A stretch of 64,000 bases of DNA from Dactylellina haptotyla (GCA_031310005.1 CM062385.1:2418001-2482000), one strand, 5' to 3'; positions 1-11,222 are shown, counted from the first letter of the stretch. Notes: generated by a model not told the origin, from the letters alone. Numbers and translations: made by a program.

Positions 1-1012
1 AGCAGTAGCAGGCACACCATCTGTCTGCGTGTTTTCATTAGATAAATGTGCCGGTTTCCGCCTCTTCTTCCGATCTGCCTTTGCTAGCAAAACCTTCAAT
101 GCCTCCGTCGACATCAAAACACCCATGGCCCCGACAACAGGTCCCAGCACTCCTCCCTCCCCGCAGCTCAGCACCGAGTCCGGAGGCGGTGGTCTAGGAA
201 ATACACACCGATAGCATGGGCCTTCACCCGGCGGGTTATTCAAGACAACCAACTGTCCGTCAGATCGAAGTGCCGACGCTGACACCAAAGGTTTGCCCAG
301 TAACACGCACGCATCGGATATCATGTACCTCGTCTGCGGCGAGTCAGTACAGTCGAGTATCAGATCGTACTTTCCCACCGTCTCGATCGCATTCTCCGTG
401 GACAGAGCGTAGTTGTGTGCGACGTACTTTGGGTACGGATTGATCTCCTTGAGAGATTCTATTATAGACTCGACTTTCGGGCGCCCGACCCGGTCGACCG
501 TGTGCAGTATCTGGCGGTGCAAGTTCGACGGTTCCACCAGATCGTGGTCAACAATACCGATTGTGCCAATTCCCGCACCGGCGAGATATGCCGCAGCAGG
601 ACACCCCAGCCCACCGGCGCCGATTAGGAGCACCCTTGACAGTTTGAGTTGAAGCTGTCCTGTCTGTGTGTTAGCTTGATATATTCCTGAGCCACATTTT
701 GCAGAAGCGCAAACAGTATATATATAAATGTGCGAAATGAAATATAGAAAAAGGAACAGTATAATTACCATCAAGACCAACTTCTGTCATAATCATCTGC
801 CGTCCGTAGCGGCGAAATTCCTCCAAATCAAGTCTAACCGGCTTGTTTTCATCCTCTTGTGACTTTTCCGTTTCGTCCTGTTCGGGCTCCTCTGTTGCGG
901 TGCCGTTTGAAGGTGCAGCAGACCCACTGCGGTACTCTGCCAGCTCTTTCTCGAGCTCCGCGATTCGCTTGCGGAGATCGAGGTTTTCGGACCCTAGCGA
1001 GAACTTCTCCAT
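1..1012 (-). CDS. UBA4: Uba4/MOCS3 adenylyltransferase-sulfurtransferase (3' part off window)
   Basis: E1-like enzyme that adenylates the ubiquitin-like protein Urm1 and, in this family, passes on sulfur for tRNA wobble-uridine thiolation and urmylation. Exon 1 is 1012-769 and exon 2 runs from 659 off the window edge; the intron (768-660) starts GTAATT and ends CACAG. The start gives the [20 protein letters not shown] leader with a short coiled coil and then the [15 protein letters not shown] block that opens the ThiF/E1 fold. Exon 2 shows the nucleotide loop [13 protein letters not shown], the [13 protein letters not shown] segment, DCTDSP, and the [17 protein letters not shown] region, which in yeast Uba4 carries the active cysteine. 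The C-terminal rhodanese domain lies outside the window. About 300 residues are visible and no defect is seen. Confidence 0.95.
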
Positions 1013-1580
1013 TGTACCGGGACGAGCTGGCGATCCACTGATATATCGATATGTCGGTGGAATATTTGTCTCGCAAGTTTAAATTTTATTGATTGCGCGA
1101 CTCCGCGGCCACAACGAGGCTTACCACATCGCTTATTTTTATCAAACCGACATCGATGACTGGTCGCACAAGCGGGCCTAGCATATTGACAACCCCAGCA
1201 GTCAACTGAACCGCCAATCTAAAGCTACAGAATATTCGAGGTTCTATTTGGGGTTCCCTAGCTTGCGGATTTTAATATAAATATATAAAACGGGTAAATC
1301 TACGCCACTGTCATCACTTTGCATGTGACGGCGCCGTGTGGTATTCTACACAACACAAAAGCACACCGACTGCCACAAGGCTGCAAAACCCACCATGCAA
1401 TTTCAATATAGCGTAAAACAGAATATACGAGCGATTGTGCTATCAAGACCATCTTCGCAGGCCTATGATGGCATCTTGTTTACGAGACAAGGCCTGTCAC
1501 ACTATTCCACAGATTCGCGAAATAAAGTTTTCAAATCTTTATGCTACCGTGATTGGAGGGTATCGTGACAAATACTTACT
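1013..1580. promoter_or_regulatory. Gap between UBA4 start and P450 stop
   Basis: Region upstream of UBA4 (minus strand), which also holds the P450 3' flank. It is AT-rich around 1273-1290 (TATAAATATATAAAA-like). I see no coding signal on either strand. Confidence 0.4.
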
Positions 1581-3443
1581 TCAGTTCTCATACTCTTCAA
1601 CGGAGACGACCAAGTCCGCCTGAATATCTCTGGCATAATTATCCGCCCAGTAGTGGGTCAGAGTATTATTCTCGTGAAGAGAAAACCTAAACCTTCGGAA
1701 AAGTACGGCGAGAGTTGTGTACAGCTGAGCCCAAACGACACTAAGAATACCGTTAGCTCTCAAAGTCTTTTACTTTTCGAGTGATGGTTGTTTCGTGACA
1801 TACTTGTGTCCAATACAGGACCTTGAACCTTTGCTGAATGGTACGAGATATTTTTCTTCAAGTGAAGAAGGCGACGTTGTCAGCCATCGGTCTGGAGAAA
1901 ACTTGTCGGGGTTAGGGTAGGCGGTCGGGTTTCGGTGCATTAAATAGGCCGACATTGATACTATTGTCTTTTTTTCCGAAAGGTAGAGCAGATGAAAGTA
2001 GTGGAATATTTAGCATGTTATCTGCGATTAGAATATTGATCAATTCAGTTTTTAGATCAGATTCATACCCCTTCTGAAATAAAACTACCTCCACATACCA
2101 GACCTCCTTCCTGGACAATCCGAGGTAGCCTACCAGGTAAGCCGGGCGCCACGCGAAGGGTCTCTTTGATAAGTCCGCTAAGATACGGTAGCTTCTCGGC
2201 CTGCAAATGTGTAATCTCCGCTCCCCGTTCTGGGAAGAACTCGACGAGTTCTTCGTGGAGCTTATCCTGTATCGAGATATCGAGACGTGCCTCGTAGATT
2301 GCTACCGCCATTGTATTGGCCGATGTTTCGGTCCCTCCACCAATCAAAGTTACGAGGCTTGACATGAGGTCTTTTTGCGAAACCCAATTCCCAGAATGGC
2401 GATTTTCTAGAATAACAGAAAGGACTGATGCCGATGACGGCCATTCTTTCAGATTCTCTTCTTGGATATCTACCATTGGCTTATCGATTTTCTTCTCGTT
2501 CGCAATATCTGCTGCCAGTGTAGTCGTGCGGTCCACGACGACCTAAGTATCACATAGCTTCAATTAGCTGTTAATTGTTGGCTGTAGGAACTAGATAAAT
2601 CGGGAATCGAATCGTACTTGTCCGAGTCCAAATAAACTATACCTGGACCCCGTCATTATCATCAACGAGTACGGCACTACGGTAAATGGACGCATTACCG
2701 GCCAGAAGAAGCGAACAAACCATACATATTTGATCGCATTCCCGAAAAAAGTATGAAAGGGAGCATTGAGATCTTCGTGCACTGTGTCGAATCTCCGTTG
2801 AGAGCCAAGGACATACTCGGAGATATAATCCAACGTAGTGCATCTAAAGAGCTTTGTCGCGCACACTCCATTCACTCTTTTCCCTTCCTGAGAAATTCTT
2901 TCCACAAGAGCCTCAACGTGATTCCTTAGAATTTTGTCAGTTTTTTGAATGCTAGTTCTGGTGAAGAGAGGCCCCAAGATAGCCTTCCTGCAACCGTGAA
3001 GACTGTCGGATTCTAGCTCTTCGAGCACATTCGCCGGACCCATAAACTGATAATGAGGTGTATAGACCTTGAGCTTATAATTAGTGGTATAGCAGGTATT
3101 ATAAAACTCTGGATCGTTAATGTGCAATTCATTAGGGCCGACACGGATTATCAGACCTACGTAAAGATCCCGTCAGTCTGACAGTGCTCCATGCCAGCCA
3201 GATACGTACACACACACCGAAAGCTTTATGCCAGTCTTCAATCTTGATAATATATTTTCCACCCCGTATAAAGTTCCAGTAGAACTGATACCATTCAGAA
3301 ACATAGGCCAGTCGGCTTGGAGCCGGGAACTTCGCGAGAGGGTGCAAGTAAGACAGACGGTATATCCACCGAGCACAAACAACGGAGAGCCATCCCCCAA
3401 CGCAGATGAAAGCAGCGTTGGCTGTGAAAAGTTGACGAACCAT
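1581..3443 (-). CDS. Cytochrome P450 monooxygenase, CYP58/trichodiene-oxygenase-like
   Basis: Membrane-anchored haem monooxygenase, probably the tailoring enzyme for the adjacent terpene synthase. Five exons: 3443-3218, 3156-2618, 2542-2069, 1967-1804 and 1740-1581. All phases close and the product is 520 residues, normal for the family. It has an N-terminal hydrophobic anchor (about residues 8-25), the I-helix GGGTET (323-328), K-helix KETLR (381-385), the FSPDRW block (437-442) and the haem loop FSKGSRSCIGHN with Cys464. The segment around VGPNELHINDPEFY resembles fungal trichodiene oxygenases and related terpenoid P450s. The acceptor after a run of A at 1968 was chosen because it yields EGTIVSMSAY. 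It is transcribed away from the terpene synthase and shares its promoter. No internal break is seen. The substrate is inferred from position only. Confidence 0.93.
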
Positions 3444-3532
3444 GATCAAAGTCGTTTCTCTGTGAATGAATTATTCTTCGATTAACCGGTTTAGAGTTGA
3501 CTTTATGCAAGTTGAATTTAAATCTCAGCCTT

Positions 3533-3552
3533 TAATATATATATATATATAA
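3533..3552. repeat. (TA)n microsatellite
   Basis: A run of alternating T and A in the shared P450/terpene synthase promoter. It could act as a TATA-like or nucleosome-poor element. Confidence 0.7.
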
Positions 3553-3595
3553 ATACACAAGAATCCAAACTTAATAATTGATTCTAACTCTTTGG

Positions 3596-3609
3596 TATAT
3601 CCGGATATA
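3596..3609. promoter_or_regulatory. Perfect 14-bp palindrome, possible operator
   Basis: TATATCCGGATATA reads the same on both strands. It sits between the divergent P450 and synthase genes, about 150 bases from the P450 start. Inverted CGG/CCG half-sites are typical targets of fungal Zn2Cys6 regulators. A role here is inference from symmetry and position only. Confidence 0.25.
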
Positions 3610-4552
3610 TCCTCAGTTAAAAAAATATCAGACACACTATTTACTTTATTTATGTATCATTCTAACATATATCTATTCTTCCCTTCGATTGGACGAGATG
3701 CTTGGCTGACTCAATTGCACAAAGAGAAAATGCGGGTGTACGTGGTCTCAAAGTCCAGACTACAGTTAGGAAAGTAGAGTCTGGCTTGCGAGACCAAGTA
3801 TATGCGTTAGTGCAGCTTGCGCTTGCAGAACGAGACCACGATATTTGCATCACTATCATCCTGTTCAAGAGCTCCCCACAGCTTCCCGTATCGCTACCCA
3901 CATTCCCTAGCTCGATTAATGCCTGCAAGTCTGTGATCTCACCTACTAGTCGTCGGTTGAATTGGGTTGTACAATATGCCCAAACTAGTCTCGTTCCGGT
4001 CTCTGTAACCTGCGAGACGTACCACAGACCAAAATCAGGAAGACACGCCGCCTTAAATCAGTACTGAATTCTCAAGGAAGGGATAGTCGGTTAATCTTTG
4101 GATCTTCACGGTGTTTCTAACTGTCTGCTACTAGAAGAGCACTTTTGAATCGTTGATACATTTTGTTTTTCAGAGTGCTACGTGGAAATCAACGCTTGTA
4201 ATTTGGAATAAAAAGCTGTATGACAAAAGGTAGGGAATTCAAGGTAATGCTGTGCTCTTGTGAAATGATCTGCCTTATATTAGTCTGGGTTTACTAGAAA
4301 ATTGTCATGGGTCAGTCAGTAGGCAAAATCGATCGAGCTACTAAAAGATTCCTGAGAGCGCAGCTGAATATTTTGATAATAGCTATAAGTCTGGATTTTG
4401 TGTTTATATTAATAAGTTTGTATTTCTTTGCAGAATTCCCTTTAGTTAATCAAAATTACCATCTATCTCTTACATTTAGTTACCGGCTGCCTTTATTAGT
4501 TATTTCCCTAGTTTTTTTCTCGCTTCTGCCTAACGTCAAACGACTTAGCAAA

Positions 4553-7500
4553 ATGGCATTGATACCCGCATTGGTCCCGTACAGGCACTCACGCGCTGTC
4601 CCTGATGAATTTCTTAAGGGTTATTTTTCTAAGTTAGATGTACGGATACATCACCGTAGTGATGAGGAAGTGAAAGAGGTCCTTGGAATGTATCAGGACT
4701 GGGTTGACCGTGGGGGAGGAGCCTACCGACTCTCTATTGTTCCATGTCTTGGAGGCATCATGTCCCTCACCATGCCCGAGGCCGACCCTAAAAAGTTGAT
4801 CGATTTCTCCGCTTCCTGTACCTTTGCAATGCTCGAAGATGGTAAGTTTCCCCTTTTATCTAGAAATTGGTCTTTTTCTTCTTTTTATATGCTTCTTCGC
4901 CTGCTGTTTCCATGATGTGGTGGGTTGGGTGGCAGTTAATAGTCGAACTCACGATAATTCTAGATCTTTACGACGGCGACATGCTTGTCCCAGAAAAGGT
5001 ACTCCATCCCCGGAATAGTGGCAAAGTATCGATCGTAGTACATCACTAAACCGCGTGTGACTAGGTGGATTGTTCGGTTTTGAATAGTGATAATTTGGAA
5101 CTACGTAAAAAGAGCCGTATTATCCTTAATCAAATGAAATCAAAGCTCTTTGTCGAGTTATTAAAAAGAGATGAGACTCAAATTCGATATGTCCAGGCCT
5201 ACGAGGAATGGGCTCGAGCGAGTGCCGAGACCGAAAAAATAGAAGTGGAGTTTCAAAGCTTAGAAGAATATCTGAGCCAACGGCTTGACAGTATTGCGGC
5301 AAGGTATGATTTTATTTTTGAACCTTCCGGCATTTAATCTCAAACTAGTGGTTTCATTCTATGTACCACCGCGCTGGAAGATCCCTTGGGATAGTACCTC
5401 TATTGGGGTCTCCAAACAGCTCATCAACAGTTTTCGCTTATATTTAATTATAGGGCTTTGCTGACTTTCACTAAGTTGTTTTTGGAATATGATGCCGATT
5501 GTACATGATTTCAAGCTAACAGAGAGCGATGTCTGCCGACTGAACTGCGCCGACCAGCTGATTTATCGGATGTGTATACTAATCAACGACTTATATTCAT
5601 TCGAAAATGAATGGGTTACACACGCTGCCTTGGATAGATCTGGGCTACCGGTTTCCAGCATGTTTGTTGTTATGCGGATTCAAGACGTTTCAGTGGGTGA
5701 AGCCAAAGATATTATTAAGCGGATATACCTTGAAATGGAAAAATCATTTCTTCAACTTCGCCAGGAATTGATGGAGGAATGTAATTCGTCGTCCGCTCCG
5801 GAATTCGCGAAATACCTATCGTACCTCCAGTACACCGTATGCGGATTGATGGTGTACTCTATTAATTGTCCACGCTACCATATTGATCCTGCCGATACAC
5901 CCCTATACCCCATGCCAGAGCACAAGATAGAAACTTTACCCCGCAAACCTTTATCACGAGTGAACACGCAAAAGGAAAACGCAAATGGAGAGTCTCTTGG
6001 TATTTATATATTTTTGCTTTCCATCCTAGATTACCTTAGTCAACACAAACTAATCGGAATATTGTGCAGGCCAGCACGTTACGAATGAGAATGGACTAAA
6101 CCCTTGTGAACACGCCGATCATGGTATAGCGAAAACGGCGACCACAAATGGGCGTGTATCTCGACCTCGTAATACCCGCAAAGATAGTGTACCCTGGTTG
6201 TCAGAATACCGAAGCAATTCTGATGAGGTTCGTTCTTAACTGACGTTTCTCAGTTTTTTTTAGCTTTAGCGTCGCGCTGATTTCACTCACTAGATAATTC
6301 TAGAGCCGTCTAATTACATCAAATCGCTACCCTCCAAGAGAATCCGTCATGTAGCAATCGATGCCCTCGATGTATGGTACCGTGTACCACCGGAATCTCT
6401 TGAAATTGTAAAAAACGTCATCGATATGCTGCATAATTCATCATTGATGTAAGGTGTCCAACAATTCCTTCAGAGCCTTCAATAGAGATTGTCTGTTTAT
6501 CTTAAATACAATTCTAGTTTCGATGACATCGAGGACGGCTCGGAATTGCGTCGAGGGCAACCATCAGCTCACATGGTGTTCGGAACCTCTCAATCTATAA
6601 ATGCTGCAAGCTATTTATTTGTGAAATGTATTGCCGAGGTTTTGAAATTGTCTCCTTCCGCAGTTGCCATCTTCCAAGGTATTCTCTCCCCGGATCTCGA
6701 GCTTAGAAGGAGTTCCGAATATAAATTTAAGTTTAGACTAACTGATTTTGACAAAGACGAACTCTCTAACCTCCACATCGGCCAGGGAATCGACCTTTTT
6801 TGGACATTCCATAAAAGGTGCCCTTCTGAATCCGAATATATGCAAATGGTTGACGGGAGTATGACTATTCATATCGGTTTATTCCTACTTAAAATCCCCG
6901 ACTAAACCGAGGCTCTATAGAAACCGGCGGACTCTTCAGAATGGCTTCTAGACTGATGAGGAACCAAGCTACACAAAACAGGTACGAGGCACCTTAATCC
7001 GAATGTTGTAACAATTTTTACCTGTTGTTTATATGAGCTTACATTGCGAAATCCGCAAATTTTTCATTTGTAGGGAACTCGAGGTTGAAGGTCTGCTTAC
7101 GCTTATGGGACGGTTCTTTCAAATTCGGGACGATTATCAGAATCTCAGATCCAAAGATGTGAGCATATATATCTACATTACAGAGGTCCATGACTTCTAC
7201 TCCCCCAGCGGCTTACTCTATATCTTCATCGTGGGCCAAAATTCTAACGCATCAACAAAATTGTAATCTTCTAGTACGCAAGAGCAAAGGGCTCTCTGTC
7301 AGACCTAGACGAGGGGAAGTATTCTCTGATGATCATCCATGCTCTCAAAAACACAAAAGACCAACAATTAAAAAGCCTCCTTCAAAAAAAAAGTGAACAA
7401 GGATCTCTGACGCCCGAACAAAAGAATCTTATAATGAAAGCTATGGCGAGATCAAAGAGTATGGAGTATACTTTAAAGGCCCTTGAGGATCTCCAAGTTG

Positions 7501-7637
7501 AAATAGAAGAAAGGCTCGAGGAGATAGAAATGATAATTAAACAAAGTGGTTTTGAGACAGACAGAAACTGGATGATTCGGGCCATCATGGCAAGATTGAG
7601 ACTAGCTGATCCGAATGTGGGCAGCTTGCAGACATGA
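4553..7637 (+). CDS. Bifunctional terpene synthase (cyclase + polyprenyl diphosphate synthase)
   Basis: Chimeric enzyme of the fusicoccadiene/ophiobolin F synthase type: the C-terminal domain makes a C20 or C25 diphosphate and the N-terminal class I domain cyclises it. Eleven exons: 4553-4841, 4964-4998, 5065-5303, 5476-5999, 6070-6227, 6294-6448, 6518-6678, 6757-6858, 6921-6981, 7074-7158 and 7275-7637. They join in phase to 723 residues, the normal family length. The cyclase metal motif DDLYD (96-100) is rebuilt across intron 1. The NSE triad is N225-D-L-Y-S229-F-E-N-E233. After a hydrophilic linker, the prenyltransferase has DDIED (469-473) with LRRGQPSAH, then GQGIDLFW, and the second Asp-rich motif RDDYQN (593-598). 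Both sites look intact. An upstream in-frame ATG at 4307 would add 82 hydrophobic residues; 4553 is preferred because it gives the usual length. The product skeleton cannot be read from the sequence. Confidence 0.95.
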
Positions 7638-7838
7638 CGGATAGCTAGGTAAATTTCGGTATTATGAAACGCTTCGCAGCTTACAGCAATGTCATGTAAT
7701 GTAATTGCTTATATTATACAACATTCAACACATAATATGGAATGAATCGCTTTATAAGTTGGGTTTGCGCAATATAAAAGTTAGGCCGGCCAGACCCATC
7801 GAGCCCAATAACGACCTTACACAACGCAGTCTTTAACC

Positions 7839-9398
7839 ATGGCTTCGACCTCGAATCATCCTCCACTCCTTCTCCCGAACAATGTTTTATACACCACAGA
7901 AGACCCATTGGGCCTCCACGATGATGATGACGATACCAGTGGAGACCCCGTGCCGGTATTGCCCATCATCACCTCTCACCTCATCAAGAAATTCGAATCA
8001 CTGCCCGTAGATACCCCTCACGAAGCACTTGTCAATGCATTTATAACCACCCTCTCAGATCTCTCCTACACCCTTCACGGCATCCCAGATCCCAACCTGA
8101 ACGTTCTTCGTTCGTGTCTTCTATCTTCTCCTACTCATTTAGCTGCTACCAACCACATAATATCTGCCGCTTCCAAGATCTCTGAGCTCTTCCCATCAGG
8201 CGACCTTCTTCCCCTGACCCCAGGCGAGTCGCGGGAATATACAACATTCCACATTTCCACCCTCTTGGCCCATCAATTCCTACTAACCCTTCGTTCGCCT
8301 TCATACAACGACTGGGGAGGAGTAAACCTCACTTCCTGGTTCTCAGACGCAGATGGCAACGTCGAACCGAAGCGTACCTACACAAACATCTTCCTCGACT
8401 ACTTCTCCACCCCTCCTACCCCTCCATTCCACAGTACCTCCTTTCACCTCCTACACACCCCCTCCCTCCCCCTTCTTACAGCAAAGACCCCTCTCGTCCC
8501 GCTCACGATTCTCGAACTCCCCCAAGAATCCGACTTCCCCAGCATACCATCGTCGCCATCGTTATCACCTATAGCACCGGAAAGCATACACACAACCTAT
8601 ATCATCTCCTCCCACAGACTAATTGGCCATGGCCCCGCCGCAACCCAAGAAGAAAGAATCCTAGCCAGCATCCCCGAGCTCCTTCCCGTATCAACCTTCA
8701 CCCCGCCGCTGGAAGAAACCACCGCACTAGCGGTGACTACTTCCGCCGCGCACGGGTTCGTCCCCACATCTGTATTCACAGGCCACGGCCGAACTGCACG
8801 GGTGGACGCCACCTATAACAAACAGAAATACGCAGAGAATACGGGTGAGAACCTCAATGGATTCGAGAGAATCAGAGTAAACACCTTCCTCTTTCTCAAC
8901 GCTACAGAGTTGGACGGGATAGACCTCCCCGAGGAGCAAGATGGACGGCAACAGCCGTTAGCTGATTTCGTACCAGGGATGATGGAGAAGGATCTATTAA
9001 AAGCTTATACAGGGTTCATCGGGGTTGTTAATTCTCAAAATGGCGAAGGTGGACATAATAGTAGCAAAGCACAGAGGATTGTGACTCCGCCATGGGGAAG
9101 TGGGGCGTTCGGTGGGGATGTGAGGGTCAAACTGTTGATATTGTGGATTGCGGCAAGTTTCGCGGCGGAGAATGCGAATGGCGGACCTATGAAATTGGAG
9201 ATGTTGTTTCTGATTAAGCAGATGGTGTTGGATACGAAGGAAATATGGTGGAAGGAGATAATTGAGAAAGTGAAGAGGAGCGGCGTGGGGGCTGATGAAG
9301 TGTGGCGTGCGTTACAGCAGGTGAGGGAACAGGGTGGGGCTGTAGTTTTGGAGGCGGTTCTCAGGAATCTAGGGTTATCTGTGCCGGGGCTTACGTAA
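7839..9398 (+). CDS. Poly(ADP-ribose) glycohydrolase (fungal PARG)
   Basis: Hydrolyses poly(ADP-ribose) chains during the DNA damage response. Single exon of 519 residues starting at ACCATGG. The PARG fold is recognised by IISSHRLIGHGPAATQEERI (254-273), which contains the catalytic Gln-Glu-Glu at 270-272, by FTGHGRTARVDATY (313-326), and by PPWGSGAFGGDVRVKLL (417-433), the adenosine/phosphate-binding block. The usual GGG ahead of the QEE is replaced by SSHRLIGHG. The N terminus is acidic (DDDDD at 28-32) and the middle is rich in Pro and Ser. Codon use is visibly richer in C-ending codons than in the terpene synthase just upstream, 201 bases away, which supports PARG as the conserved edge of the metabolite locus. 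Confidence 0.9.
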   Translation: MASTSNHPPLLLPNNVLYTTEDPLGLHDDDDDTSGDPVPVLPIITSHLIKKFESLPVDTPHEALVNAFITTLSDLSYTLHGIPDPNLNVLRSCLLSSPTHLAATNHIISAASKISELFPSGDLLPLTPGESREYTTFHISTLLAHQFLLTLRSPSYNDWGGVNLTSWFSDADGNVEPKRTYTNIFLDYFSTPPTPPFHSTSFHLLHTPSLPLLTAKTPLVPLTILELPQESDFPSIPSSPSLSPIAPESIHTTYIISSHRLIGHGPAATQEERILASIPELLPVSTFTPPLEETTALAVTTSAAHGFVPTSVFTGHGRTARVDATYNKQKYAENTGENLNGFERIRVNTFLFLNATELDGIDLPEEQDGRQQPLADFVPGMMEKDLLKAYTGFIGVVNSQNGEGGHNSSKAQRIVTPPWGSGAFGGDVRVKLLILWIAASFAAENANGGPMKLEMLFLIKQMVLDTKEIWWKEIIEKVKRSGVGADEVWRALQQVREQGGAVVLEAVLRNLGLSVPGLT

Positions 9399-9587
9399 AT
9401 TACGTATATATATATTTTTATAAGGGTACAGTATGTTGGCATTAACACTGGTTACTTTTATTATTGCCGGTTCATAAATATACATTAGAGCTCCTCGTGA
9501 AGAAGAAAATGCCACCGCATTATAGAATACACCACTCCGCCCATTCATATATATACTCTTAAATCTTCCTTAAAAAAGGAGATTAAT

Positions 9588-10989
9588 CTACCAAGCATAG
9601 AACTGTGTGTCAATCCAGCCGATATTAGCCTTGCCATCCGGAGTAATAAACACATCTTCTGGCTTCCTGTACGGCTTGACGGTATTGTCGTCCAACTCGG
9701 TAGTCATAACCAACGGCACACCGTTCGAAAGCTGCGTCAGCATCCTTCCTGCGGGGTTCCATCCCTGTCCGTAAGTGCCGTACTCGCCCATCAAAGTCTC
9801 AGGAACGGGTTGCGCGCTCCATGGGATGTATCCCTGTGGCTTAATGCTGGCGTCCATGTAGCAGTCCATGAAGACGGAGCGGTGGAGCGCGTTCCACGGT
9901 CGACCGAGGGCGCATTTCCCGACCATCTTGGCGGCGATGGTGGCGTTCGAGGCGACGAGGTCGGACGAGGAGATGTAAACACCGTATTTGTTCGCAAAGG
10001 TGGTGTTTGTGCCCTTCCAGGCGGTAACGCCACCACCGCAGCTGCGCATCAAGAGTTTCGAGTTGCTGATGTATGCGGTGCCGAAGCCGTAGAGGAAGTC
10101 GGTTTGACCTGCGATCTCGTTCTTGTAGAAGTAGGCGTTGCCGAGCTTGCCAATGTACACCTGTGGTTGTTTAAGACATACATATCAGTATCAGGAACTA
10201 ATTATATGAGTTTTTTTGGATTTCAGAGAGGAGAGGTTAATTGAGACTTACGGTATCCTGGTAGCTGTAGAATCCGCAAAAGTACAATCCGGCATTCGCC
10301 CTGCTGATGCTGATTGCCAAAGCCGGACCGTTCGCCTGCTCGAACTCCTGGTTGGAGAAATCGATATTGTAGACTCTGAAATCGGTGTTTCCGAAGGGGG
10401 TGTCAGCGGAGACGTTGAAACCAGTGGGTCCAGCACCCGTCAAGCTGGCGTTCAGGTTCGGTGCAACTGTCAAACTAGCAGAGAAGGCGTTATCGGTATA
10501 ACGTCCGGCGTAGTTGGCCGTGCCACCGATGATTTTAACGAGATTCTTCTTCTGGTCCAACGGATCGTATGTCTGGCCGAGGATGGTCAGCGGCGCGACA
10601 CGGGTGATGTTCAACGTCTCGTTATAGGTTCCCGCCATGACCACGATGGTGTACTTGCGGCGATCGCTCTGGATCGAGTCGATTGCCTTCTGGATGGTCG
10701 GGTAGGTTGGATAGTCGGCCGAGATGTGGGTCATGGACGGGTCGACGAGGATGCCGCTCTGAGGGCAGTGCGCCATAGGGTCCTGACCGATCACGGGGAT
10801 CTGACATGCCGAGTTGTCTGTGAAGTGGATACCCGTACGTTTTCCGGAGCAGTCAATGGACGGCAGGGTGGTACGGACGTCGAGTTCGTGCTCGAGGGCG
10901 TCGAGGGAGTCGAGCTCGAGCGGCATGGACCGGGTGAGGGTAGCGCTCAGAAGCAGAACAAGGCTGCTCAACGACGCTTTGGACAGCAT
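9588..10989 (-). CDS. Secreted pectin methylesterase (carbohydrate esterase family 8)
   Basis: Removes methyl esters from plant-wall homogalacturonan, making it open to pectinases; acts outside the cell. Two exons, 10989-10252 and 10160-9588, joined by a 91-base intron that falls inside the QDTV motif; 436 residues. The start at 10989 gives a signal peptide (MLSKASLSSLVLLLSATLTRS). An N-terminal region of about 95 residues precedes the right-handed beta-helix. Catalytic motifs are YQDTVYI (acid Asp245), GQTDFLYG (nucleophile Asp267) and LGRPW (Arg333). Several N-glycosylation sequons are present. The conserved Gln that usually precedes the QDT motif is not obvious, since NGPALAI stands there. 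A TATATATA at 11212-11219 lies about 220 bases upstream. Confidence 0.93.
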
Positions 10990-11207
10990 GATGGGCGACT
11001 TTATATATCTGCGTTCCCGCAATTATATGTGACCAGAGATTGCGAAATGGTGGATACTATCAAAGTAGTAGTAGCAATAATTGCCAATATAAAACTAAGA
11101 GTACCGTTCCAGATGCAACAATGGATACAGGGAATGGGTGTGTTGCGTAGGCCTGCTGGTATCCAAGATCGAGACAAGAAATCCAAGGGAGGAGAGGGCC
11201 AAGGACC

Positions 11208-11222
11208 CTGCTATATATACTT
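11208..11222 (-). promoter_or_regulatory. TATA-like element upstream of pectin methylesterase
   Basis: TATATATA about 220 bases before the pectin methylesterase ATG. A second TATATAAAG lies just before the ATG and is too close to be the TATA box of that start. Assignment is by position only. Confidence 0.35.

Larger units (their letters stand above)
3444..4552. promoter_or_regulatory. Shared divergent promoter of P450 and terpene synthase
   Basis: This AT-rich 1.1 kb stretch separates two genes read in opposite directions, so both promoters must lie here. It holds a (TA)n run at about 3533-3552 and the 14-base perfect palindrome TATATCCGGATATA at 3596-3609. Open frames on both strands around 3660-4070 match no family I recognise and look like chance. 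An ATG at 4307 opens a frame that runs into the synthase; see findings. Confidence 0.6.

Noticed and set aside
3662-4067. Overlapping open frames on both strands in the cluster promoter (88 and 121 codons)
   Set aside because: No recognisable motif, no supportive splice pattern, and position within a divergent promoter; treated as chance.
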